A DNA stretch of 64,000 nt from Psilocybe azurescens (Eukaryota > Basidiomycota > Agaricomycetes > Agaricales > Agrocybaceae): assembly GCA_023853785.1 (NCBI GenBank), contig JAJIRX010000622.1, positions 248,001-312,000 of the forward strand, in the 5' to 3' direction. The position numbers were made by a program, and so were the translations under genes. The notes under the pieces are model-generated. The model did not search any database, was not told the origin of the DNA, and saw only the letters and a program-made list of their open reading frames with translations. Shown here piece by piece: positions 45,911 through 57,525 of this stretch; positions within the stretch are counted from its first letter, which is position 1, and each line of letters starts with the position of its first letter.

Positions 45911-47484
45911 ATGGACCACACAAGAAGTTCCAAGAAACCTAGACTGGGTCAAGACGCTGGTGGGTGTGATTGTGTTGAACTAAGCCCTGAGATATACATA
46001 CTTAAAGATAACACCTGAATACAACCTTTAGATCCAGCTCAGTCTTCCCGTCAAGAAGGTCGTACTATTAAGGCTACTAAGGCCAGCGCCAGCACCGGGC
46101 CCCCTTGGAAGCGCATGACTGTTGGATTCATCGCTTCTGACGATTACAAACCTCCCACTGGCACTGGCATAAATACAGTCTCGCTTCAGGCAAAGCTTGA
46201 TGTACTTAACAAGGAAATCAAAGACACTGAATGGGACTCGGTCGTTACCTTCAATGAGATTTCAACCATTTTGTACGAAGCGACTCAGGAGGTGACAACT
46301 ATGGCCAAATTTAAGGAGGAGAACCCGGGAGTTACAGTATCGGTTTGTCAAAATCTGCAATTATCACTGGATAATTTGTCTGCTAACGTTCCACAACAGG
46401 CGATATCATTCTCTAACGTCAAAGAATTTCATTACAGTGACCTAGGAATAATGATTCTGGACAGCAAAGTAAACAGCGAACAACTTCTCAAAGATGCAAC
46501 GGAAACCTTTAACCTAAAAGGTGGCCAGGAGTACATTGACTCTATTCAAAAATTTTGCATCGAACATAAGGCAACCGTCCCAAGAACTATCAAGAATGTA
46601 ATCACTTGTAGTGGTGAAAGGGTATGATTTACACATCTGGTCTTCAAAATAAATCTGACGTCATATAATTATAGCCTGAAGCAACAGGACGACTGCTGAT
46701 AGACCAGTTCATCCTTTTGATAATTGATTTCTTATTAGAGAATAAGGAGACACCCTTGTTATTTCCGGAGCTACGCTTATCCAGCAAAGAAATTCCAGTC
46801 ATAGTCAAATATGAAACACATGCGACATTCATTTCGGGAACTGTGGATTATGCTTTATTCGCGTATTCAGCTCGCGTCGGCCCACCCATAAGTGAGACTA
46901 TATCTACTATATAACTGATAGTGTATAGATGGCTAATAAATCAACTCGAAGCCGAAACAACCAAGATTCAATTACGAACTAGCAGTAATCTTCGTCAGAT
47001 AGGTGATCATCCTATCGACGACATGGAAACTATCAAATCAATGGTCATGAAAGACGATATGTACCTTTTTCTCGTGGAGGCTAAGCAGAAGAGCTATGAT
47101 TCAACACTTGAAAAATTAATTCCGCAGGTTGCTGCGGAGGCCCTGGCAGCGTGAGTATCCAGTTCTCTCCTTCATGCGAAGTATTGAAATGTTCAATGCA
47201 CGTGGCCTTACATTTTACTAGGATGACTGTGCTTCAGTGAGTCACGTACAAACCTATCTCCGCAGAGCAATGAGCTGAATGGTACTTACGCCATAGACTT
47301 GGCCACCTAGCATGGTGTCTGACAACAGGAACGGCCTGGATTTTTGGAGTTAGTAAAAAGGCTGCTGATGGTAAATGTGAAATAAACCATTCAGTCACTA
47401 TGGATCTTGGCTACCTGAAAGGTGCCACAGATACCGTGTGGCAAGAAAGGGTAGAGGTTTTGTTCCGGATAATTCTCTATTGGG
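45911..47484 (+). CDS. Crinkler-type protein with REase-like (PD-(D/E)XK) domain
   Basis: Exon 1 (45,911-45,959, MDHTRSSKKPRLGQD) splices to 46,032-46,621 (ASTGPPWKRMTVGFIASDDY and a helical region) and then to an exon at 46,675. That exon holds SSKEIPVIVKYETHATFISG and TVDYALFAY; the next exon has MYLFLVEAKQKSYDSTLEKL and IPQVAAEALA; the following one LGHLAWCLTTGTAWIFGV and ends at a GTAAGT donor after RIILYW (47,484). A D in TVDY and E-x-K in VEAKQ, separated by a helical insert, fit the catalytic pattern of REase-like domains in basidiomycete Crinkler-type proteins. Function is inferred only. A short last exon may lie at 47,545-47,780. The basic N-terminus could serve nuclear targeting. 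Confidence 0.6.
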
Positions 47485-47639
47485 TAAGTTGGTTTCACAG
47501 AAGTCTATTCCTAGACTTGTACCAGATGATGTTCATTCGATGATCAAGGCAACAACTAGCCCGTTACGTATATCTGCATTCATGAAAGCAGAAAGCATTT
47601 GAAGCGAATCCAAACTCTCAACAACAAAGGCCGTGAAAC

Positions 47640-48197
47640 TACCGCTGGGAAATTTCTGGATAAATTATCTGGGGCTGGGACTCTGGAACGAAATGGTTAT
47701 TTATGTTACCTGACACTGGGATGCGGTCATCTGTACAATCGATGTATTTCCCACCACAAAGACTTTACCACCAGGTAGAAGATTCATGCACGCCTAGTAC
47801 TTGATGAGCCGACTGAGAAGCAGCAAGAAATATCAACTGACTTCAGTAGCATTAGCAATGCATTGGACTGCCCACCACAGATTGTTCAAGGAAGTTGCAT
47901 CTGCCTCCGACCAGTCGACAACAAAGTGTGTACATATTTGAGTTGGCATAATATTTGACCTAAGAAAGGAGCAACATAGTCATAATTACCTCAGGGCGAC
48001 ATAGAAACGAAGTGGTGCATGTCGCCTTCAGTCCTACAGCATATTGCGCGTCATCTGAGTCGACACTAAAGTGCCAGATTTGGATCTTGCGCCGATGGTG
48101 GGTGGCAAAAGCCATTGGTTTTGTTGATTCCTTCCAGGGAGTAGCATCGAAAAGAGATAACGCAACGTTCATATCAGAAATCGAGATAGTCAGAGTG
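47640..48197 (-). pseudogene. F-box gene fragment (copy D), truncated at the inverted-repeat edge
   Basis: Minus-strand text TLTISISDMNVALSLFDATPW, RRKIQIWHFSVDSDDAQYAVG and THFVVDWSEADATSLNNLWW aligns with the propeller exon of the other F-box copies (VDWTQANGNSLEYPWRVV). The 5' half, with the F-box, is missing; upstream sequence switches abruptly to kinase copy B at about 48,198. It is clearly more diverged than copies A-C. Confidence 0.65.
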
Positions 48198-50023
48198 GCC
48201 ACCTACCTGACATAGGAAGCCATAGTCGGAAACGGAAGTGGGCTGAAGATGAACATCCTTCCTTCCGAGGTCGAGACAAATAGTAGGCTCGGACTCCCCT
48301 TCCTCACAGGAACCGCACTGTATAGGGACCAGCAACGTAGGTTGGTCAGCTCCAATCGATACGTATTGTGGGAGATACCGACATATCCTGTCATCTCATG
48401 ATAAACGATTGCTAGAGAATAATAATCCACCCCGTAGCTATATTCCTGACCCGCCAGAACTTCAGGCGCAGCGTAGAAAGGTGTCCCAGCTACGCCTTTG
48501 ATCGTGTGGGGGTTGTCAATGCTAGGTGTGAGGAGCGGAAACCCGTCATTGTCGAGTGTTTTCGTTTCTACCCAGAGAGGATACTCATCGGCCATGAACG
48601 TATCATCTCCATCGTCGGTAATGAAAACGTGTGCAACACCAAAGTCGGCAACGACTAGATGTCCCTTATTATCAAACAGGATGTTGTCTGGCTTGATATC
48701 ACGATGCAGTATCCCTGCTTTGTGGAGGCTTTGTACTGCCACAATCTAAAAAATATGTTTGAGTGAGTCTGAAAGATGTGAGCAGGACGTGCCAGCTCGG
48801 CAAGGTAGAATTTGGCAAGTTCTCGACTCAAGCAACCCCTACAAGAGTTCATGACCGAATATAAATCCCCATGTGCATAAAATGGCTAGATAGGTCTGAT
48901 AAGGCGCACGGAAAGTGGCGAGCTCATAAAACAAACATACCATAAGGATATAGAAGTTCGTAGGGTCCATGAAAGTACTCAACTTCGGATACCATGCTTT
49001 GCCTCGAAGTCGAATTAACGCACGAATCTCCAGACCAATCTCCTCACTACTATTCTCTCTCCTAAGTAATGTCTTCATAGCCATCGTCTTCCCGGTGATC
49101 CTATGCTCCACAAGGTAGATGCTACCAAAAGCACCAGCGCCGATCTTCTTCAGATGGTTAAAGTGTCGAGGGTCATGCATGTGCCTCACAAGGTCATCTC
49201 GCTCTTCTGGAAGATAGAGATGGTGAACAAACTCATGCGCCTGGTCCCGGAACAATGGAGTAGCCAGTCTCTGTCCACATGGCCTGTTGAAATTGGGTCT
49301 GGGATTCGACCGTTTGCGTTGGATGCAATTGAGGTTTCTCCATTCGCGCTCTCTAGCATTCATTCGCTCGTGAAATTGAGTGAATGGCGAGCTCAAGAAG
49401 CTAGAAGTTTGCATAAGCCATGGAAAGACATGATCTACTGACTTGTCGACCCAGATGATCATGTCCCAAAAACAGCTGATAACAGAAATTAAGGAGCACA
49501 CGAAAAGACGACCAACAAAAACAAGGGCTCACAATGCCATAGCAAACGATCCTCTGAGAGCATAACATATCCCCGACGCTGAAGAGAATACCCAGAGGAG
49601 ATACACACCCGTAAGAATGAGAAAACGACACTCGATACGAAAGGTCGCCCAAGGGCTAATCTCAATTGGCAATACGTCCATCGTTCTTGTAGCAGCAGAT
49701 AGATGTTCGCCATTGGATCCCAAAGGGGAGGCCGTCCGTGACCCACGCGGCTTTAGGTGCACGACATAGCGGATAACACGCTTATATGAAAGAAACCTAG
49801 TCCAAGACAATGTAATCTCCACATGTTCGCGTTCCGAGGCAGTGTAATACGAGTCAAAGTGCCCTGAGCTGTTCCAAATGTCTTCCGATCCATGAGATAG
49901 CTTGATATTTTGCAAATATGAAGCGGAAGGAGGAGAGTGCAAGTCCGAGGATCGGGCTAAAACCGCGAGCAAATGGTTCGAGATGCTGGCCAAGAGATAC
50001 AGTGTATGGATGAGGTGACGCAT
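48198..50023 (-). pseudogene. Membrane-anchored kinase, copy B (truncated, premature stop)
   Basis: Same exon layout as the gene at 6,678-8,784, beginning MRHLIHTLYLL at 50,023. A TGG-to-TGA change at about 49,529-49,531 stops the frame after SFAMAL, between the two hydrophobic helices. Two 3-base in-frame deletions occur (one Leu in LLSTF; Val in MVTG). The gene is cut after exon 4, so the DEDFYMRPTV segment and the AGC-like tail are missing and F-box fragment D follows. GAGAFGSIYL, HRDIKPDN, ADFG and AAPE are still readable. Confidence 0.8.
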
Positions 50024-50374
50024 GAGAATCGCTTAGAAGCAGAGAAGGTTGCTCACACGAATTATTATCAAGTTACGCGTCGTGCGAGGAAAATGGCGGT
50101 AGGGACGTCAAGAGACAAACAGCAACAAATGGGTAAAAACACATAATGACTTCTAAGCTCGATCGCCAGAACCGGGAAGAGGAAGTAAAATGAAAGTAGA
50201 AAGCGAAGCAAATTAATGTAGACACGGTTAACGAACCAGATGCTCAGAGGTGAATATAATATACAACGCGGCAGGCCAATACATGTGAAAAAACCAGGCA
50301 AAACAGGCAAAACAGTCCAATCAGACTAAACCAAAAATGCGATTCTAAATTCCGGCACCATGACTGGTACCCTT

Positions 50375-51921
50375 TTAGCAATTTCCCTCGAGCATTCCTA
50401 AAACCAAGAGGTCAAGCTGCCTGATTTCCAGGATTTTCGAAAGCCTTTCGACCATTTCAGGACGTGTCCCAGATGTGACAATCAAAGGGTTATACGCGGC
50501 ATGGGCTTCGAGACTACGCTTGAGCACAGTGGACGATAAGTGGATTTACGATCAATGGTGGAAGAGGGTTTATGAGATAGTGAGACGTAACGTCTGTCCG
50601 AAGTTGAATATATGCGCTCAAATATGATGGATGAGCGACATACTGTCAACATAAGCTTCACAGGTAAAAGGTATCTCGATATCCATGACATGGTCTTCTT
50701 CATCCATGTGTTTTGCTAGTCGGCGTAGTCCAATCATGTCAATACCGGTGTCCATTATCGAGAGAAAAGACAAATTGATGAGCAAAAGGATCGCAGGAAC
50801 GGCATCGTTGCTGATATCGTGGTTTGCCGTCAGAAGAGTTTCGTAAGAGTGCGTTTGAGAGACACCAGAAGAAACACTCTGCATTTATTTAGTGACTGAG
50901 AGACGAGATGTTGTTCGATTTACCCTTCATTTCCGATGTCGGTCTCGTTCAAACGAAGAACAGAAAGGCTTGGTAGGTGGTGAATATACTGAAGATCCGA
51001 GTTTTGAATGCGAATGCCAGCGAAGGATAGTTCGGTGAGAGAACGGAAAGTGTCCGCATAGCTGAAGACTAAACTATTGTGGTTAAAGATACTGTCGACG
51101 AGCAAGATTGGCAAAGTTTACTGGAATATGTGTCATCTCCCACAAGGTTAAGACCATTTTCGTCAAACATGGACGGCGCGAAGACGATGGACTTGACAGC
51201 GGTGTAACGCAATATTTTGAGCGCCTGCTCGTTGATATAGCCTGTAGTCGCGCATACATCATTCTACAGCAGTAGATATAGATCGTGTAGATACCATTCT
51301 CAGCCAAGAGGTCGACAATATTTTGTGCGGTGGCACAGTCCAGGTTGAGAAGTCTTTCCCTGAGACGTACACCAGGAAAAGCAATGTCAAGTTTTCCGAC
51401 TGAAGTAGCAATATCGTCCTCCTCTAGTACAGCCGGAGAAATTTCCTTGGACTCTGGAGTTGATCCTAGCGAAGTGATTCGTGGCAAATCTCGACATCAA
51501 AAGAGCTGTCAGGAGGTGACTGCAGAGACCGAGCGTACTTTGGAGAGGCGTCGAAGTCACTGAAAGAACATTTTCGTTTCAAAGCGATGCCGGCTCTAGC
51601 CTTTACAAACCGCGCATTTCCTGGACTCATACGAGCCGCAGGTACTGGAGAGTACGGTGGCGAATCTGCAGAAGCAGACTGGCTAGAAAACCGTTCTGTG
51701 CGTCGGAACCTGGATGTATTTTCCCCAGCATCAGAACTCGAGTCTTCTTCATGAGAAAGCCTTGCAAGGATGTGTGCAAAAGATTGAGAAAGATCTTGAT
51801 TGAGGGAAACTGAGTTGAATGTGATCCTAGTTCGCAGAGATTGTACATAGGCATCCGCAGTGATTCCTGGGCAGTAGAGAGGATTCTGATCGTCCACAAG
51901 GGGTGGAATACGGGTGCTCAT
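50375..51921 (-). pseudogene. LRR protein, copy B (frameshifted)
   Basis: Starts MSTRIPPLVDDQN at 51,921 and matches copy A. A 10-base deletion after CHESLR (near 51,465) shifts the first exon to an immediate stop, and a 14-base deletion near 50,540 shifts the last exon. LRR blocks [34 protein letters not shown] and [15 protein letters not shown] remain intact in between, as does the end MLEGNC. The deletions are too large to be homopolymer errors. Confidence 0.75.
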
Positions 51922-52603
51922 AACCCTCAAAGATAGAGTTCACAAACAAGAAATACCCGGGAAGATAGAATTTACAAACAAGAAATGCGATGAGGATTCC
52001 GGGACATCTCCGTTAATACCCGGACAATCGAATTCCGATATAGCTTAGTCAGGAGCATTACAGCGAGCCTTGACTCAGAGCTACTTAAGTACATTCCATA
52101 CACCGCTGTCTGCATATGAAGATGGCTGTGTCCCATAATCCTACTCAGCAGTTGTCATTTTTTTTCAGTGCCGCAATGAGGGCTGACAAAGATATGCTCA
52201 TTTACAAGATTTTCGTCACTTTTCCAGATATCTGCATACCTGAGAATGGGGAGATCTTGTCTATTGAAATGTAAGAAGGTAGCGAGATCGGCGTACACAT
52301 CTTAAATGCAGCATATCTCTCCAGCCTAGCGATCTGGGGATCTCGGTGATCAGTTCAAGTCGCAATTCTATGAGGTCCAATGTCATTTCCCCTAGTTCCT
52401 GAGACTATATGATGCTTGTGTACAGGGTGGTCGAGAGATATGGGAACTGCAGTTAATAAACGTTGGACAATGCTTGTTTGTTTTAACCTGCCACGACGCC
52501 TAAACCAAACACATGGCAGCGGTTTCCATTGACTCTCAAAAAGTCAGATTTCCGTTACAACCACAAACACCGATAGCTGGAGAATGGCGTAGGAATTGGC
52601 AAC
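51922..52603. other. Arm B edge and POP5 upstream region
   Basis: 51,922-52,177 repeats the region upstream of the LRR gene in arm A. The remaining 426 bases are unique and lie 5' of POP5. A short stretch near 52,320-52,375 (TCTCCAGCC, GATCAGTTCAAGTCGCAATTC) weakly resembles the F-box exon of the copy at 57.5 kb and may be a scrap of that family. Confidence 0.4.
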
Positions 52604-53292
52604 ATGGTTCGATTTAAAGTGAGCAACAGTGTATTGCTTATGTCTCCTGTATTGAGTTTAAAAAGCTTACAGAACCGTTGGCTTCTTGTTGAATTCATAC
52701 CAGTCACACAAGGGCACGCCCAACTCGGGAAATCTACCTTTGGAAACAATTCATCGCTGGATGGAAAAGCAATATGGGCAGCCTTGAAGCAAAGCGTGCT
52801 GACAAACTTTGGTGATACAGGATGGGGAGCTGTAGGGCTGTCTCTGACAGGTGTGTTGTACTACGACTATCCTCGCATTCGATACTAATGTCTTCAGTCA
52901 AATATTTCTCACCTACCACCAATATTTGTATCATACGCGTTGCTCGTGACCAGCATAATGTTGCGTGGGCTGCTTTGACGCTGTTGTCCGTCATTGAGGG
53001 GGTAAGGTACATACCGAATGTTGTTCATGTCTCAGGTATGTCGAATGTTAGAATACGTCAATGAGTGCTGACGGTGAGCCTAGGGACAATCAAACATGCT
53101 CAACTGTGTGCTATATCTCACAATCGAGAAGTCATTGCGCGATACCGAGCGTTGTCTAAGAACGCCGGTGCGGGATCTATAATCGTTGCTGTATTGTATG
53201 GACTGATGTTATTCTCCACCGCAGATTACGATGCCATATACGAAACTTATCTTGATAATAGTGAACGAGAGATCGAAACTCTTCAAGATTAA
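52604..53292 (+). CDS. POP5: Ribonuclease P/MRP protein subunit POP5
   Basis: Four exons close exactly to 179 residues: 52,604-52,618, 52,673-52,850, 52,898-53,035 and 53,084-53,292. The start MVRFKNRWLLVEFIPV is typical of eukaryotic POP5. Further family blocks: AALKQSVLTNFGDTGWGAVG, VKYFSPTTNICIIRVARDQH, SVIEGVRYIPNVVHVSGTIK, and HAQLCAISHNREVIARYRAL, ending SEREIETLQD. POP5 is an Rpp14/Pop5-fold subunit of RNase P (tRNA 5' maturation) and RNase MRP (rRNA processing), acting in nucleus and nucleolus. It should be a single-copy essential gene. No frame error, in contrast to many neighbours. Confidence 0.95.
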
Positions 53293-53781
53293 ATTATATC
53301 AGCTTCAGTTCCACCGTACTGCTATCGCCATCATTCAAATTTTGCGCTCTCCATCTTTTTTTTTTTTACCTCACAGCCATCTTCTAATAGTATCGAGGCA
53401 ACCGTATCTGCTCGAGGATACGGGCGTCCAAAAATTCTTAACATTGCATCGAATACTTGGAAAGCCTACTCTCAACCTATAAACCAAAGCCACTTTGAAC
53501 ACAGGGCCTGAATGGTTGGTTTTAATCGTATCAGAATCCATAAAGTTATAACCTTAACCTTAACGACTATGTGCTGAAAAAATGAGCAAACTTTCGAAGA
53601 ATATTTTTGTCTGCTCCCAATCATCAATTCTTTTGTTTTCGCTTCGGAAAGCTCACAAGAATCACAACACTTCATGCTTTGGGGTTACCAAGAATAGGAC
53701 CCGACGGAATCCGAAACCGGGGTTATTTTAGGACCTGAGTACTGAGTATCCAATCCACCAGGTTTCTTCCTAACCTTCAAA
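53293..53781. other. Intergenic between POP5 and the AON synthase gene
   Basis: Contains a run of ten or more T at about 53,356-53,366 and AT-rich sequence; no gene. The AON synthase promoter is at the right. Confidence 0.5.
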
Positions 53782-55231
53782 ATGGACGCTAAAAGTGCAC
53801 TCGCAAGCAGCCTTCAAGCAGCATTAGCTTCTCGCGACGAGAGATGGATCCGAAGACGACTTCCAGATCCAAGCACATCGTCCTCAAACTCGCCGTTGAT
53901 CGACTTCAACTCGAATGATTATCTGTCTCTCTCGGACTCATCAAAGTTACGTTCCCACTTTCTCAACAAGCTCGCAGCCGCCCCGGACGTCTTGGGGTCA
54001 GGGGGGATCGAGGCTGCTGGTCAATGGACGTGCGCACGTAGCTTTGGAAGCTCGTCTTGCGGAGTTCTTCCGTGCAGATACGGCGCTCTTGTTCAACTCT
54101 GGGTTCGACGCCAACGTCGGATTCTTCTCGTGTGTGCCTCAGGCCGGAGATGTGGTGGTGTACGACGAGTATATACACGCGTCTGTGCACGACGGCATAC
54201 GATCTTCGCGCGTTCGGGAAGCCCAGTATTCGTTCAGCCACAACTCGATGCCTGATCTCCGGCGGGTCTTGTGCCGCTTGCGAGAGGACAAGCCAGCTTT
54301 ACGCACGGCCGAAAGCAGTCTGTTTCTGTCTGTGGAAAGCTTGTATAGCATGGACGGTACGTTCGCGCCCTTGCAGGAGATCGTGGACATGCTGGACCTT
54401 CCCGCTGCAAAATGGGTATCTTGTGGTGGATGAAGCGCATTCGACAGGAATATACGGACCACAAGGGAGGGACGCGTTGCGATGCTCGGATTAGAGAATA
54501 GAGTGTTGGCGAGGCTTCATACATTCGGAAAAGCCCTAGCTGCAACTGGGGGTACGCGTATTTCTCTAGTCCTTTGTCGCTTTTCTTATGTGGCGTCGCC
54601 TTTATAGCTGTGGTGGTCACGAATAACCTTATTCGAGATTATCTTTTGAACTACGCGCGATCGCTTATTTATACCACATCACTCAGCTATGCTAACATCG
54701 TAGCTGCAGACTGCTCATTCGATATGCTGATAGACGGCACCGCCCAACATGTAAGTCTCATTTCTCCCCGCCGCCATATCGAAACTGATGATGGCCCAGC
54801 TATCCAACCACCTTCTCAAGCTATCCACGTACTTCGCCGATACCCTTCGCTCACTCCTCACATCCCAAAATATCCCGGCTACGCTCGTCTCGCTGCCGTC
54901 CCATCTACAACTCCGGCAGCCATCGTCATCCCATCTGGCTTCCCCGATCATACCCGTTCTAACTCCCCACCCGCGCCCGCTCTCGGCGTATCTCCTCGCG
55001 CTAAGCATGAATGCGCGTCCCATCACCTGGCCGACTGTGCCGAAGGGCAAAGACCGCGTACGGGTGTGCTTGCATGCTGGAAACACGAAGAGCGACGTGG
55101 ATAGGTTGATCAAGGGGATTGTAGCGTGGGCGTTGGAGACTATGAGCGGAGATGTGGGTAAGGAAGTTGGGAAGAGGGACAGACGAAGTAGACAGGACGC
55201 GGTTAATGGAATCCTGGAGAGTAAATTGTAA
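53782..55231 (+). CDS. 8-amino-7-oxononanoate (KAPA) synthase, biotin pathway; frameshifts at homopolymers
   Basis: PLP-dependent alpha-oxoamine synthase that condenses pimeloyl thioester with alanine in biotin synthesis. Exon 1 (53,782-54,551): IDFNSNDYLSLSDSSKLRSH, LGSGG then SRLLVNGRAHVALEARLAEF, LLFNSGFDANVGFFS, YDEYIHASVHDGIR, FLSVESLYSMDGTFAPL, NGYLVVDEAHSTGIYGPQGR and LHTFGKALAATG, whose Lys is the expected PLP lysine. Exon 2 (about 54,611-54,750): VVVTNNLIRDYLLNYARSLI and YTTSLSYANI. Exon 3 (about 54,799-55,231): LSNHLLKLSTYFADTLRSLL, PRPLSAYLLALSMNARPITW, GKDRVRVCLHAGNTKSDVDR. Exon 1 needs three one-base corrections: one G fewer in G6 (54,001-54,006), one base fewer near A4 (54,409-54,412) and one G more near 54,470. 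With these, the splice phase closes. Close relatives such as serine palmitoyltransferase subunits are larger. Confidence 0.85.
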
Positions 55232-55264
55232 AGCCTAGTGAATGCATTGTAGGGGCGATCAGAG

Positions 55265-55365
55265 TGCACGGTTTGGGCCGAGTTTGGGATAATTTTCGGA
55301 ACGGATTTTGGCGGAACCCGTCCCTAATGCTAATGTGCGGCCTATCCATTTATTTGGGTGCAATC
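55265..55365 (+). repeat. Short dispersed repeat, copy 1
   Basis: GGGCCGAGTTTGGGAT and GGAACGGATTTTGGCGGAAC, then CTAATGCTAATGTGC, recur at 59,190-59,275 with few changes. Confidence 0.75.
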
Positions 55366-55956
55366 TGCAGAATGGTCTGTTCGCATCTGTTGGGCAAGAG
55401 TTTTGTCTAACCAGCCGGATTTGGTAACGAGTAACGACCTACGTCGATATTAATAGTTTTAAGCTCTATCTGTTGATTGTATTGTCCTCACTGTCCTCCT
55501 CACTTAACCTAAATTATCAAAATCCTCATTATGATAAACTTTTCTAGCAGAATAAACTCGCATGGCATTTCTCACCTCATAGGCTTCGGATCGGATGCCC
55601 TCGGCGACATGCAGCTCAAGCGACTCGGTATCTCAAGATTGCTTTTATTCGCATTCGACATAGCTACTCCGTCTGTACTAGTGTACATGACTCTGTGTGT
55701 ATTAAGGAATGCACCCGTATCTAGAAAGCTTCGATTTTTCTAGACAAATGCCTGTCTATATTCAGCCCAGTACAATCATACTAGCCCTAGTCGATAGCTC
55801 GGCAGGCTTTGTCGCAATGTACTCACACTTAGGACACCCACTACGCATTGCCGATTCGACCAAGACTGGGATACAAGCATGTCTCAAGCTTTGACTCGAC
55901 GACAGTTCTATGCTATTAATCATATGTACCGAAAGTTATTACATTGCATACCAAGA
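55366..55956. other. Region 3' of F-box copy C, related to unit 1/2 sequence
   Basis: From about 55,540 it resembles 18,055-18,468 (CTCTAGCAGAAT, CTATATTCAGCCC-type phrases), so F-box copy C was duplicated with its 3' flank. No gene of its own seen. Confidence 0.5.
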
Positions 55957-57525
55957 TTATTGCTTGAAGACCATGGCAAAGTCTAGCACAGCGAACTCCG
56001 TATGATCTAGCACACCCCGTTTCCTTTGTTCAATGACGTAGACAATTCGGCCAGAATCCTCGTCCAGGTGTGGTTCGCAGGCGGCAGGAATATTAAACAA
56101 AGTATACTTTCGAAATACATCAGTTGGATTTCCCGGGGTAGCAAATCCAGGTGAGGTGTAGCTCATTATTGTCATATAACCACTCGTGTCCATGGCAATG
56201 ATGTGCTTGTGGCCAAGGAATGTTTGTGCATAGAAGAACCGCGAGGATCCTGGTGGCAGTTGCACAATATCGGGTAATTCATTGGATACAGAGGTATTGT
56301 TGAAGGATACAGTGAATAAAGTTAAATCGTAACCCAAGACAACACGGACTGTGCTCTTGTTAAGGAAACAACTGGATCCTTTCATACATGTGTAGCCTTC
56401 GACTTGCCATACAACAGGGAATGAATAGCGTGGGGGGTCCGGCAGGCTTGTGGTTTCTGGAGCGATGGAATAGTCGCAAAGAGAAAAATTGCGAGTTGAC
56501 GCAACAAGAAGCCTACTACCCGGTAATAGGTGTATGTATCCCTAGTTACTCGATGAGCCACCTAGGTACTAGGAAAGAATGAAAAAATCACGTACTCGAG
56601 GCATCGTCCATTGGACCACTCGCCACGGATACTCCAGTGAATTGCCACTGGCTTGCGTCCAGTCGACAACAAATGCGTACGTCTCCTCGTCGGTAATAGA
56701 AGTAAAGGCGATCATTGGTCCAAGAAGAGAAAGTGACATAACCCCAAGTATCTCAGGACGATGTGGAAACGACGCGAGGAAGGTGGCTGTCAGCCCTACA
56801 GCATGTCGTGTGTCGTCTAAAACGACGCCAACACGCCAGATTTGGACTGTGCGTCGATATCGAATGGAAGTTAACGGTTCCTCCCAGAGAGCTGCATCTT
56901 GAAGAGATAAAGCTATTGTAAATTCAAGGATTGGGGAATGTGTAGCATAGTCGAGGGTCATCAAAACTCGTGAACTATTCGTAAATTCCATTTGATCTGG
57001 GATAAGCCGGACTCCCGAGATCGTCTCCGCGTCAAGATCATAACAGCTCACTGCCCCGGTTTGCTCCACGACAAGAAGCCAGCGTCCTCCTTTGATGAGG
57101 TGTATCAATTTGTCCGACGCACCGTTCTGGCCGTAACCAGTCCTCACGCCGCGACCAGTCTTCACGCCAACAAATGTGCGTTCCCGAGAGGGATGCAAGG
57201 TACTTGTTTCCAGTCCATGGTCCGCGCTCTTCCAAAGAAGTAGAAGGTACTCGAGCTCTTGGGATGAATATGCCTCAATCGGGCGCTCAAATCTAGGTGG
57301 GTGAGGATTGGCCAAAACGTGCTCGTTAACAAGATGCACCCATATATTTCTCACTTTTGTCGCCTCAGAGAGATATCTACATGTCTAAGTAAGGTAATTA
57401 TGTCAATATAACAATTAGGAAGCAAGATATTAACGTACGCTTCTCGCATACAGTATATCTCTCCAGTTCAACCATTTGAGGATTTCGGTAACCAGTTCAA
57501 GTGGCAATTCTACGAGCTTTGACAT
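55957..57525 (-). CDS. F-box protein with beta-propeller-like region (copy C, intact)
   Basis: Three exons close in frame to 486 residues: 57,525-57,439, 57,384-56,596 and 56,541-55,957. MSKLVELPLELVTEILKWLN then WRDILYARSTCRYLSEATK is the F-box; HPPRFERPIEAYSSQELEYL follows, as in copies A and B. The last exon reads GYIHLLPGSRLLVASTRNF and ends DFAMVFKQ. Exons 2 and 3 have exactly the lengths of their counterparts in copy A (789 and 585 bases). The F-box exon is clearly more diverged from copies A/B than the propeller exons, as if the propeller part had been homogenised or recently copied. Role as in other F-box proteins: SCF substrate receptor, target unknown. Confidence 0.8.

Larger units (their letters stand above)
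48198..52177 (-). repeat. Arm B of the 4.0-kb inverted duplication
   Basis: Reverse-complement copy of 4,503-8,513, lying about 39.7 kb from arm A. The left edge falls in the kinase intron after exon 4 (GTCAGGTAGGTGGCC); the right edge is at about 52,177 beside GCACTGAAAAAAAATG. It carries small deletions of 3, 10 and 14 bases relative to arm A. Confidence 0.85.

Noticed and set aside
47545..47780. Long last exon of the Crinkler-like gene (VTYICIHESRKHLK onward)
   Set aside because: It overlaps the antisense F-box fragment D and has no family similarity; left as a possibility only.
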